A DNA stretch of 5,843 nt from Anaerolinea sp. (lineage in GTDB: Bacteria > Chloroflexota > Anaerolineae > JAAEKA01), in contig JACSRL010000553.1 of the NCBI GenBank assembly GCA_014879765.1, positions 1 to 5,843 of the forward strand, written 5' to 3'. How positions within the stretch are numbered: position 1 is the first letter of the stretch; the number at the start of each line of letters is the position of its first letter. A program made the translations under genes and the position numbers. The notes below the pieces were generated by a model. That model was not told the DNA's origin, did no database searches, and saw only the letters and a list, made by a program, of their open reading frames with translations. Below, piece by piece: positions 1-5,471 of this stretch.

Positions 1-223
1 CTGCCGCTCAGGCCGGTCTTTGCGCAGCACCCCGGATGGGGCCGACCGAGCCTGCAGCCGCCCCGCCCCTGCGCTCAGGCCGGTCTTTGCGCAGCACCCC
101 GGATGGGGCCGACCGAGCCTGCCGCCACCCCGCCACTGCCGCTCAGGCCGGTCTTTGCGCAGCACCCCGGATGGGGCCGACCGAGCCGGCCGCCGCCCCG
201 CCCCTTATCGCTCAGGCCGGTCT
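1..223. repeat. Tandem array of 67-69-bp GC-rich structured repeats
   Basis: Three copies of an identical 47-bp core lie at 6-52, 73-119 and 141-187. A fourth start at 210-223 stops after 14 bp. The linkers (53-72, 120-140, 188-209) are 20, 21 and 22 nt; they are diverged copies of one C-rich sequence, not unique spacers. Positions 1-5 match the end of a linker, so the array probably continues left of the window. Each core can fold: GGC+CGGTC (11-18) pairs with GACCG+GCC (44-52) around one bulged A, and CCCC/GGGG (30-41) forms an inner hairpin with a GGAT loop. The unit lengths (67, 68, 69) change the reading frame between copies, which argues against a repeat protein. Function is unknown. 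Confidence 0.93.
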
Positions 224-267
224 CTGACCGCTAACCAACTCATTTCAAACACACCCGTTTCTCATCC

Positions 268-447
268 TCACAAACTCTCCCCCAGCCGCGCGATCCGCTC
301 CAAATGGCGATCATCCGCCAGCGGGTCGTAGCCGGGCCGCAGATAGCAGTCGATGAAAAACGCCAGCGGATAGCGGCCGATGGCGCTGCCAAAGGCCTGG
401 CGGTGCTGGGCAAAGGTCTCGGTGCGACCTTGGGTGATTGCTGACAT
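268..447 (-). CDS. Small hypothetical protein, 59 aa
   Basis: The reading frame runs from ATG at 447 to TGA at 268-270 on the minus strand. A GAGGTG ribosome-binding sequence lies about 6 nt upstream of the ATG. The protein starts MSAITQGRTETF, has an aromatic/hydrophobic middle (YPLAFFIDCYLRPGYDPLAD, residues 26-45) and ends in a basic amphipathic stretch (RHLERIARLGESL). There is no signal peptide, and the hydrophobic patch is too short and charged to be a membrane helix. The codons are GC-rich at third positions and the composition looks like a folded soluble protein. It lies 112 nt downstream of the Uma2-family gene on the same strand, so it could be the second gene of that unit, separated by a heptad repeat array. 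I do not recognise the family and assign no function. Confidence 0.6.
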   Translation of the reverse strand: MSAITQGRTETFAQHRQAFGSAIGRYPLAFFIDCYLRPGYDPLADDRHLERIARLGESL

Positions 448-500
448 GGGGACACCTCAGGGAAATCAGAGGAACCAGGGGAACTCAACGTGTCGCAGAG

Positions 501-549
501 CCGTTGACCGTTCACCGTCCACCGTTCACCGTTTACCGTTCACCATTCT
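501..549. repeat. Heptanucleotide tandem repeat (array A, CCGTTCA-like)
   Basis: Seven consecutive 7-bp units are visible on the plus strand: CCGTTGA, CCGTTCA, CCGTCCA, CCGTTCA, CCGTTTA, CCGTTCA and a degenerate CCATTCT. On the minus strand the unit reads TGAACGG. The array begins 10 nt beyond the stop codon of the Uma2 gene and lies between it and the 59-aa ORF. It resembles the short tandemly repeated heptamers known from filamentous cyanobacteria and also seen in other repeat-rich bacteria. Its function is unknown. Confidence 0.9.
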
Positions 550-559
550 CCTCTGTCTC

Positions 560-1249
560 TTACACCACACCCAGCTCGCGCAGCACATCCAGCACGCGTG
601 GCAGGGGTCGTTGCCAGAGCCAGGAGATTCGCAGCCAGAAGCCGGGTACAATGGCTGAGCGGTAGATGCCCTCCCGGTCGGGGGCGATCAGTTGATAGAC
701 GCCGGCCGGGTCGAGCTGGTAGAACTCCGCGCGCCGGGTGTGAGGATCGAGCAGCCAGTACTCCGGGATGCCGGCCTGTTCATATTCGTAGAACTTCTCC
801 CCGCGGTCGCGTCCCACGCTCTCCGGTGAGATGATCTCCACCGCCAGATCGGCCGGGCCAGCCAAATAGGTGTCGTGCAGTCGGTGCAGGTGTTCGGAGG
901 CAACAAAGAGCAGATCTGGCTCACGACCCGACGACGCCAGCTTCATCTGAAACGGCGGCACAATCAGAGCGCCCAGATCGTGTTCCTCGACATAGATGCC
1001 AATAAGCTGGGCCAGAAAACCGCCGATGCTCTGGTGGAGCAACGAAGCAGGACTGGTCATAATCACCTCTCCTTTCACCCACTCGGCCAGCGTATCCTCG
1101 TCGGCCCAGGCCAGGAACTCCTCATAGCTCATGCGCGCCGGCTGCGCGGGCGCCAGCAAGACATTCAGCATCTGCCGCCGCAGCGGCCGCTCCGCTGGTT
1201 CAGCGCCAGCCAATACTCGCGTCACAAGATCGTCCGTCAAAACAGCCAT
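560..1249 (-). CDS. Uma2 family (DUF820) PD-(D/E)XK endonuclease-like protein
   Basis: This 229-aa protein has the Uma2/DUF820 pattern, a restriction-endonuclease-like fold. Visible motifs in order are YEEFLAWAD (42-50), GEVIMTSPAS (60-69) with HQ at 72-73, EPDLLFV (110-116), ADLAVEIISPES (133-144), RDRGEKFYEYEQAG (147-160) and IPEYWLLDP (161-169). D112, E138 and K152 are the likely metal-site residues by analogy with the PD-(D/E)XK core. Length is normal for the family (about 190-230 aa), so it appears intact. The start at 1249 is chosen because a near-perfect ribosome-binding sequence precedes it and a promoter lies just upstream; a longer frame to 1327 would read through that promoter. Uma2 proteins are strongly expanded in cyanobacteria and Chloroflexota; nuclease activity is inferred from fold and their cellular role is unresolved. 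The 59-aa ORF lies downstream on the same strand. Confidence 0.9.
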   Translation of the reverse strand: MAVLTDDLVTRVLAGAEPAERPLRRQMLNVLLAPAQPARMSYEEFLAWADEDTLAEWVKGEVIMTSPASLLHQSIGGFLAQLIGIYVEEHDLGALIVPPFQMKLASSGREPDLLFVASEHLHRLHDTYLAGPADLAVEIISPESVGRDRGEKFYEYEQAGIPEYWLLDPHTRRAEFYQLDPAGVYQLIAPDREGIYRSAIVPGFWLRISWLWQRPLPRVLDVLRELGVV

Positions 1250-1254
1250 CAGAC

Positions 1255-1263
1255 ACCTCCTTG
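1255..1263 (-). promoter_or_regulatory. Strong Shine-Dalgarno site fixing the Uma2 start
   Basis: On the minus strand the sequence reads AAGGAGGTG, ending 5 nt before the ATG at 1249. It is a near-complete match to the 16S anti-SD complement and fixes the start of the Uma2 gene over the upstream in-frame ATG at 1327. Confidence 0.85.
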
Positions 1264-1279
1264 CAGCTTCACTCCGCCC

Positions 1280-1308
1280 AGTATAGCCCAAGCAAACGCA
1301 AAGAGCAA
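1280..1308 (-). promoter_or_regulatory. Sigma-70-type promoter for the Uma2 gene
   Basis: On the minus strand a -35 box TTGCTC (1303-1308) is separated by exactly 17 bp from a -10 box TATACT (1280-1285). Transcription would begin near 1273, giving a leader of about 24 nt to the ATG at 1249. The palindrome at 1311-1356 starts only 2 bp upstream of the -35 box, a position from which a bound protein or cruciform could influence it. Confidence 0.65.
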
Positions 1309-1310
1309 GC

Positions 1311-1356
1311 GCCGATAAAGTTGCCAACTTTCCGAAAAGTTGGCAACTTTATCGGC
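1311..1356. repeat. Perfect 21-bp inverted repeat with 4-nt loop
   Basis: The left arm (1311-1331) GCCGATAAAGTTGCCAACTTT is perfectly complementary to the right arm (1336-1356), with loop CCGA. Each arm also contains its own odd-centred palindrome, AAAGTTG-C-CAACTTT, so the element can form one long hairpin or two short ones. It lies in the divergent intergenic region between the Uma2 and DUF971 genes, against the Uma2 -35 box. No T-tract follows on either strand, so a factor-independent terminator is unlikely. It may be a REP-like dispersed palindrome or an operator. Confidence 0.93.
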
Positions 1357-1377
1357 CCATCGGCGCGTGATCAAAGG

Positions 1378-1407
1378 TTGGTCATTGCACGCCTCTTCAG
1401 CTACAAT
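1378..1407 (+). promoter_or_regulatory. Candidate promoter P1 for the DUF971-SUI1 unit
   Basis: A TTGGTC box (1378-1383) is followed after 18 bp by TACAAT (1402-1407), a reasonable sigma-70-type pair. Transcription would start near 1414, leaving a leader of about 100 nt before the ATG at 1514. Weaker than the two minus-strand promoters in this window; assigned by eye only. Confidence 0.4.
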
Positions 1408-1447
1408 ACCCTGGCTGGCCCACCGCGCTGCGGCGCCTGGATGTCGT

Positions 1448-1477
1448 TTGGTCTCTGGCCGCGCGCTGTGCTAAGAT
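1448..1477 (+). promoter_or_regulatory. Candidate promoter P2 for the DUF971-SUI1 unit
   Basis: A second TTGGTC (1448-1453) is followed after 18 bp by TAAGAT (1472-1477), giving a start near 1484 and a leader of about 30 nt. It has the same -35 hexamer and the same spacing as P1, 70 bp away. One or both may be used; the 5' end is not determined by the sequence. Confidence 0.4.
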
Positions 1478-1513
1478 AGCAGCCGACAAACTACTAAGGA
1501 TGATCGAGCATCG

Positions 1514-1882
1514 ATGAACGACCAAGAACGCCCCCAAGATTTGACCGTCAACCGCCAGGAGGAGACCCTGGAGATCGTCTGGGCCGACGGACACCGCAGC
1601 ATCTACCCGTTGGCGGGCATCCGCAATGTCTGCCCCTGCGCCGAGTGCCGCGGCGGCCATGAGGCTATGAGCCAGCCGGTGGAGCGGGCCGCGCTGTTCG
1701 AGCGCCCCGACCGAACCTGGCAGCTCAGCAGCGCCTTCCTGGTCGGCCACTACGCCCTGGGCATCGAATGGGCTGACGGCCACGACAGCGGCATCTACAC
1801 CTGGACCTTTTTGCGCGACCTCTGCCCCTGCGACGAATGCGAGGCGGCGCGGGCTGGCGCGCCGGAGATCTATTCCGCATGA
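1514..1882 (+). CDS. DUF971 (GBBH-like N-terminal domain) protein with two CPCxxC motifs
   Basis: This 122-aa protein is a stand-alone DUF971 domain, the fold of the N-terminal zinc domain of gamma-butyrobetaine hydroxylase. Visible features are IVWADGH (21-27), the first Cys cluster VCPCAEC (C40, C42, C45), VGHYALGIEWADGHDSGIY (77-95) and a second cluster LCPCDEC (C104, C106, C109). In human BBOX1 the C-x-C-x2-C cluster and a later His in a W-x-D-x-H segment bind zinc; by alignment by eye C40, C42, C45 and H90 are the equivalent ligands here. The second cluster would be additional. In other bacteria DUF971 is found alone or fused to Mrp/ApbC-type ATPases, so a metal or Fe-S role is possible but unproven. 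A weak AAGGA lies 13 nt before the ATG. The stop codon overlaps an in-frame ATG of the next gene (ATGA), suggesting one operon. Confidence 0.9.
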   Translation: MNDQERPQDLTVNRQEETLEIVWADGHRSIYPLAGIRNVCPCAECRGGHEAMSQPVERAALFERPDRTWQLSSAFLVGHYALGIEWADGHDSGIYTWTFLRDLCPCDECEAARAGAPEIYSA

Positions 1883-1886
1883 CACG

Positions 1887-1932
1887 CCAGACTTCGGGAG
1901 TCGCCGCCAAGACGGCGACTCCCGAAGTCTGG
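1887..1932. repeat. Perfect 20-bp inverted repeat with 6-nt loop at a gene junction
   Basis: The left arm (1887-1906) CCAGACTTCGGGAGTCGCCG is perfectly complementary to the right arm (1913-1932), with loop CCAAGA. It begins 4 nt after the DUF971 stop and ends 9 nt before the SUI1 ATG at 1942. The same hexamer CATGAC occurs on both sides (1878-1883 and 1941-1946). Inside each arm GACTTC-G-GGAGTC is itself a near-palindrome. There is no following T-tract, so a classical terminator is unlikely. It may be an inserted REP-like element, an attenuating hairpin or an RNA processing site. Confidence 0.93.
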
Positions 1933-1941
1933 TCACCAACC

Positions 1942-2364
1942 ATGACCAAGAAACCAGCGAAAAACGCCTACTCCACCGACCCGGACGACGGGCCGCCCTC
2001 CCCCTTCGCGGCGCTGGCCGCGCTGGCGGTCGATCCGGCGCCGGTCGCGTCTGCTTCCCGCATCGCCCCACCCCCCAGCCAGCCGCCCAAAAACCTGGCC
2101 GCGGCCGTGCCGGCGCTGCAAGGCAACACGCCGGTGCGCGTCGGCCGTGAGCGCAAAGGCCGCGGCGGCAAGACCGTCTCCATCATCACCGGCGTCATGA
2201 GTCGCGACGCCGGCCAGCAGGCGCTGCTCAAGCTGCTCAAAGGCAAGCTGGGCACCGGCGGCGCGCTGGAAGAAGGCGCGATCATCATCCAGGGCGACCA
2301 CCGCCAGCGCATCGTGGAGATCCTCAACGAGCTGGGCTATAAGGCGAAGGTGGCGGGGGGATGA
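1942..2364 (+). CDS. SUI1/YciH family translation-factor-like protein (eIF1 homologue)
   Basis: This 140-aa protein carries a C-terminal SUI1 domain (about 65-140): VRVGRERKGRGGKTVSIITG, then LKGKLGTGGALEEGAIIIQG and a final helix and strand ending GYKAKVAGG. SUI1 proteins bind the small ribosomal subunit near the P site; bacterial YciH affects initiation fidelity. Residues 18-62 are an Ala/Pro-rich linker. The N-terminus (NAYSTDP) resembles the YSTE start of E. coli YciH, which favours ATG 1942. No ribosome-binding sequence precedes 1942, however, and a 20-bp hairpin ends 9 nt before it. An in-frame ATG at 1879 overlaps the DUF971 stop as ATGA, has GGAG 11 nt upstream, and would add 21 residues encoded mainly by the palindrome. 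Translation may therefore begin at 1879 by coupling. The family call is firm; the start is not. Confidence 0.88.
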   Translation: MTKKPAKNAYSTDPDDGPPSPFAALAALAVDPAPVASASRIAPPPSQPPKNLAAAVPALQGNTPVRVGRERKGRGGKTVSIITGVMSRDAGQQALLKLLKGKLGTGGALEEGAIIIQGDHRQRIVEILNELGYKAKVAGG

Positions 2365-2410
2365 GGCGTGAAACGTGAAACGTGAGGCGTGACGAGTGAT
2401 GCGTGAGGCG
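2362..2410. repeat. Heptanucleotide tandem repeat (array B, TGARRCG-like)
   Basis: Seven units run without interruption: TGAGGCG, TGAAACG, TGAAACG, TGAGGCG, TGACGAG, TGATGCG and TGAGGCG. The first unit's TGA is the stop codon of the SUI1 gene. Because 7 is not a multiple of 3, successive TGA triplets place stops in all three plus-strand frames. Function is unknown. Confidence 0.92.
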
Positions 2411-2415
2411 CTGCG

Positions 2416-2505
2416 TTACGAGTAACTCGTAACGAGTAACTCGTAACCCGGAGATATCGCCCGCAATTCCGGTTACGAGTTACGCATTACTCGTTACGTC
2501 TCACG
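2416..2505. repeat. Heptad array C (TAACTCG/TAACGAG) in inverted halves forming a hairpin
   Basis: The left half (2416-2450) is made of 7-bp units TTACGAG, TAACTCG, TAACGAG, TAACTCG, TAACCCG. The right half (2473-2505) is built from the reverse complement of the same units (ACGAGTT, ACGCATT, ACTCGTT, ACGTCTC). Positions 2436-2451 and 2469-2483 pair over 15 bp with one bulged C around a 17-nt loop. The hairpin sits between the SUI1 stop and the mannosidase ribosome-binding site. It could slow or stop transcription from the SUI1 unit, but there is no T-tract. I see no convincing mannosidase promoter in 2484-2540. Confidence 0.85.
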
Positions 2506-2552
2506 GCCGCCAGTCTCCAACCAAATCTATCCCTCTAACCAAGGAGCACCCA

Positions 2553-5048
2553 ATGATCCGACAACCACTGACCGGCGACTGGCAGTTCCGCCAGGCCGGG
2601 ACCGATTCCTGGCTGGCCGCGACTGTTCCCGGCGGCGTGCATACTGACCTGTTGGCGCTGGGCTTGATCCCTGACCCCTTCGTGGCCGACAACGAGCTCC
2701 AGGTCCAGTGGGTGGCCGAGAGCGACTGGGAGTATCGCCGCACGTTCACGGCCGACCCGGCGCTGCTGGCGGCGAAGAATATCGTTCTGGTCTGCGATGG
2801 GCTGGACACCGTGGCCGACCTCACCCTCAACGGCGTCTATCTGGGCCACGCGCAGAACATGTTCCGGCGCTGGGAGTGGGATGTCAAGGGCCTGCTGCGG
2901 GCGGGCGAGAACGAACTGCGCATCCATTTCGGCTCCCCGGTGCGCTTCATCACGGCCAAACAGGCGGAGCTGCCCCTCACCGGCGGCGGCGACATGCCCG
3001 GTGGCCCACACCTGCGCAAGGCGCCCTGCCACTGGGGCTGGGATTGGGGGCCCAAGCTGCCCCCCATCGGCATCTGGCGCGCGATCGGGCTGGAGGGCTT
3101 CGCCGCGCGGCTGACCGATGTCCATCTGCGCCAGCGGCACGAGGAGGGAACTGTCACCCTCAGCGCGGAGATCAAGGCCCAGGCGCCCTACGGCCTGGAC
3201 GTGGAGATCATGGCGACGCTGGCCGTCACCAGCCCGACCGGCCAGCGGTTCACGGCCGAATACAAGCTGCTCTATCTGTGGGCCGGCGAGCCGCACTTCG
3301 CCGATCTGGAGGTGGAGATCCCCGACCCGCAGCTTTGGTGGCCCAATGGCTACCCGACGCCCGGCCGGCCGGCCGGCGCGGCTCAGCCTCTTTATCAGGT
3401 TGAGATTACGCTCAGTCAGAAGCAGGCCGTGCTGGACCAGCGCAGCTACCAGATCGGCCTGCGCACGGTGGAGCTGCGCCAGGAGCCGGACGCCTGGGGC
3501 CAGGAATTCGTCTTTTATGTCAATGGTGTGCGTCTCTTTGCCAAAGGGGCCAACTGGATCCCGGCCGATTCCTTCCCGACGCGGGTCGATGGCGCGCGGC
3601 TGGAAACGTTGATCAAGGCCGCGGCCGACGCCAACATGAACATGCTGCGCGTCTGGGGCGGCGGCTTCTACCCCGACGACCCCTTTTTCGACCTGTGCGA
3701 CCGCTACGGCCTGCTGATCTGGCAGGATTTCATCTTCGCCTGCGGCATCTACCCCACCGACGCCGGTTTCGTCGAGACCGTGCGCGTCGAGGCGGTGGAG
3801 ACGGTGCGTCGCCTGCGCCACCGCGCCTCGCTGGCGCTGTGGTGCGGCAACAACGAGATGGAGGAAGGCTGGTGCGACTGGGAATGGAACCAGCCCGACG
3901 ATCCGGTCAACCAACGGCTCAAGGCCGGCTATGACCGCATGTTCCGTCACATGCTGCCGGAGCTGCTGGCCAGGGAGGACCCTGACCGCCCCTACTGGCC
4001 CAGCTCCGCCTCGGCCAACACCCCCTTCGACGGCCCCAACAACCAGGTGCAGGGCGACTGCCACTACTGGGCGGTGTGGCACAAGGCCGCGCCCTTCACG
4101 GCCTACCGCGACCAGTTCCCGCGCTTTATGAGCGAGTTCGGCTTCCAGGCGCTGCCCACCCTGCCCACCATTGCCGCCTTCGCCGATCCGGCTGACTGGA
4201 ACCTGAGCTCCTACGTCATGGAGCATCACCAGCGCAGCCCCGTGGGCAACCGGCTGATCATCGCCCAGATGGCGCAGAGCTTCCGTCTGCCCAAGGATTT
4301 CCCCTCGCTGGTCTATCTGAGCCTGATCTTGCAGGCCGAGGGGATCCGCTACGGCGTGGAGCACTGGCGCAGGAACCGCGCCCGCGTCAGCGGCACGCTG
4401 ATCTGGCAGTTGAACGACTGCTGGCCGGTGGCCTCCTGGTCATCCATCGACTATTTTGGCCGCTGGAAGGCCTTGCACTACGCCGCGCGGCGTTTCTATG
4501 CACCGCTGCTGCTCTCGGTGGCCGACGAGGGGAAGACCATGGCCGTGCATCTGACCAGCGACCTGACAGAGCCGGTGGACGTGCTGCTGCGCTGGCGGCT
4601 GGAGACGCTGGATGGACAGGTCTTGCAGCAGGGCCAGCAGGCTGTGCGCGCCCGTGCGCTGGCCGACACCCTGGCCGGCGTCCACGATTTCTCCGCGCTG
4701 GTGACGGACGAGAACCAGCGCGAGGTGGTCTTCGTCGTCGAGCTGTGGCAGGAGGGCCAGCGCGCGGCCTGGACTGTGACTCCCTTTGTCCCCAGCAAGC
4801 ACCTGGCGCTGCGCGATCCCGGCCTGACGGTCAGCGCCCGTGTCGAGGGCCAGACGCTGTACGTCGATCTGTCCGCGCAGTCGCTGGCGCGCTTCGTGGA
4901 GCTGTCCATCGACGGCGTCGATGTGGTGTGGAGCGACAACTACTTCGATCTGCCGGCCGGCGCGACCGTCACCATAACCTGCCCGCGGCCGGCGGGATGG
5001 AGGGCGGAGAGCCGGGTGACAGCCCGGTCGCTGGTCGATTCGTTCTAG
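2553..5048 (+). CDS. GH2 family beta-mannosidase
   Basis: This 831-aa enzyme is predicted to release terminal beta-D-mannose from manno-oligosaccharides (EC 3.2.1.25), probably in the cytoplasm because there is no signal peptide. Approximate domains are: N-terminal sugar-binding jelly roll (5-190), with APCHWGWDWGP at 157-167; Ig-like domain (190-305); TIM barrel (305-650); and C-terminal Ig-like region (650-831). Barrel motifs include KGANWIPAD (331-339), LRVWGGGFY (365-373), WQDF (390-393) and WQLNDCWPVASWS (618-630). The acid/base is E435 in WCGNNE and the nucleophile is E528 in RFMSEFGFQ, by analogy with characterised GH2 mannosidases. Length is typical for the family, with no frameshift. 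The start is supported by AAGGAG 6 nt upstream of the ATG. It is preceded by the heptad/hairpin spacer and meets the Doc gene tail to tail with an 18-bp gap and no visible terminator. No transporter or other glycosidase is beside it, so its natural substrate is not indicated by context. Confidence 0.95.
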   Translation: MIRQPLTGDWQFRQAGTDSWLAATVPGGVHTDLLALGLIPDPFVADNELQVQWVAESDWEYRRTFTADPALLAAKNIVLVCDGLDTVADLTLNGVYLGHAQNMFRRWEWDVKGLLRAGENELRIHFGSPVRFITAKQAELPLTGGGDMPGGPHLRKAPCHWGWDWGPKLPPIGIWRAIGLEGFAARLTDVHLRQRHEEGTVTLSAEIKAQAPYGLDVEIMATLAVTSPTGQRFTAEYKLLYLWAGEPHFADLEVEIPDPQLWWPNGYPTPGRPAGAAQPLYQVEITLSQKQAVLDQRSYQIGLRTVELRQEPDAWGQEFVFYVNGVRLFAKGANWIPADSFPTRVDGARLETLIKAAADANMNMLRVWGGGFYPDDPFFDLCDRYGLLIWQDFIFACGIYPTDAGFVETVRVEAVETVRRLRHRASLALWCGNNEMEEGWCDWEWNQPDDPVNQRLKAGYDRMFRHMLPELLAREDPDRPYWPSSASANTPFDGPNNQVQGDCHYWAVWHKAAPFTAYRDQFPRFMSEFGFQALPTLPTIAAFADPADWNLSSYVMEHHQRSPVGNRLIIAQMAQSFRLPKDFPSLVYLSLILQAEGIRYGVEHWRRNRARVSGTLIWQLNDCWPVASWSSIDYFGRWKALHYAARRFYAPLLLSVADEGKTMAVHLTSDLTEPVDVLLRWRLETLDGQVLQQGQQAVRARALADTLAGVHDFSALVTDENQREVVFVVELWQEGQRAAWTVTPFVPSKHLALRDPGLTVSARVEGQTLYVDLSAQSLARFVELSIDGVDVVWSDNYFDLPAGATVTITCPRPAGWRAESRVTARSLVDSF

Positions 5049-5066
5049 CCCGGCCAACGCGACAGG

Positions 5067-5471
5067 CTATTCAGGCGCGGCGTCAAGCGCCTGGATATGC
5101 CTGCGTATCCAGGCCGTCAGGCCGGCTTCGCCCAGACCCCCGCTGGCGACCGCGAGCATGATCCGCACGACCTCTGGCTCCGGCGCGTCCAGGCTCCAGC
5201 CGTTGAGGTCCAAGAAGACCGCCATGGCGACAAAGCCAACGCGCTTGTTGCCATCCACGTAGCCGTGCCCACTGGTCAACCCAAAGCCGTAGGCCGCCGC
5301 CAGGGCAGCAATGTCGGTCACGTCATCGTAGGCCCATTGATTGCGGGGCCGCGCCAATGCCGACTCGATGACGCCGTCATCGCGCACGCCATAGAGGCCG
5401 CCGAAACGTTGCAACTGCTGAAAGTGGATGGCGTCCACCCAGACCCGCTTCAACCAGATCGGCTCGCTCAT
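5067..5471 (-). CDS. Death-on-curing (Doc/Fic) family toxin
   Basis: This 134-aa protein is a compact Fic-fold Doc toxin, whose P1 prototype phosphorylates and inactivates EF-Tu. The N-terminal WVDAIHFQQLQRFGGLYGVR (11-30) and GVIESALARPRNQWAY (33-48) are characteristic of chromosomal Doc proteins. The Fic motif is HGYVDGNKR (69-77): catalytic H69, metal-binding D73, and N75, K76, R77 for phosphate contacts. The usual HPF is HGY here (P to G, F to Y), a mild deviation that leaves the key residues in place. Length is normal. Its ATG overlaps the antitoxin stop by 4 nt (ATGA), so the two are translationally coupled. It ends 18 bp from the convergent mannosidase gene. Kinase activity on EF-Tu is inferred from the family, not shown. 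Confidence 0.92.
   Translation of the reverse strand: MSEPIWLKRVWVDAIHFQQLQRFGGLYGVRDDGVIESALARPRNQWAYDDVTDIAALAAAYGFGLTSGHGYVDGNKRVGFVAMAVFLDLNGWSLDAPEPEVVRIMLAVASGGLGEAGLTAWIRRHIQALDAAPE

Noticed and set aside
1..223. CRISPR array (47-bp repeats with 20-22-nt spacers)
   Set aside because: The spacers are diverged copies of one C-rich sequence, not unique, and are too short for spacers. No cas genes are present. It is a tandem repeat.
20..331. Open frames across the left repeat array
   Set aside because: They exist only because the GC-rich repeats lack stops. The repeat units change frame with each copy, and no ribosome-binding site or protein-like sequence is seen.
240..515. 91-residue minus-strand open frame
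   Set aside because: It is in a different frame from the better supported 59-aa gene at 268-447, with Ser/Pro/Arg-rich shadow composition and no ribosome-binding site of its own.
1250..1327. N-terminal extension of the Uma2 protein that looks like a signal peptide
   Set aside because: The extension is read through the -35/-10 promoter, the 5' leader and the ribosome-binding site. The strong AAGGAGGTG selects the start at 1249, and Uma2 proteins are not exported.
1887..1932. Intrinsic terminator between DUF971 and SUI1
   Set aside because: The hairpin is strong but is followed by GTCACCAAC-type sequence without a T-tract on either strand, and the genes appear to be translationally coupled across it.
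2535..4364. 609-residue minus-strand open frame opposite the mannosidase
   Set aside because: It is antisense to a clear full-length GH2 enzyme with intact catalytic motifs. The composition is that of a high-GC antisense frame, and no known domain is apparent.
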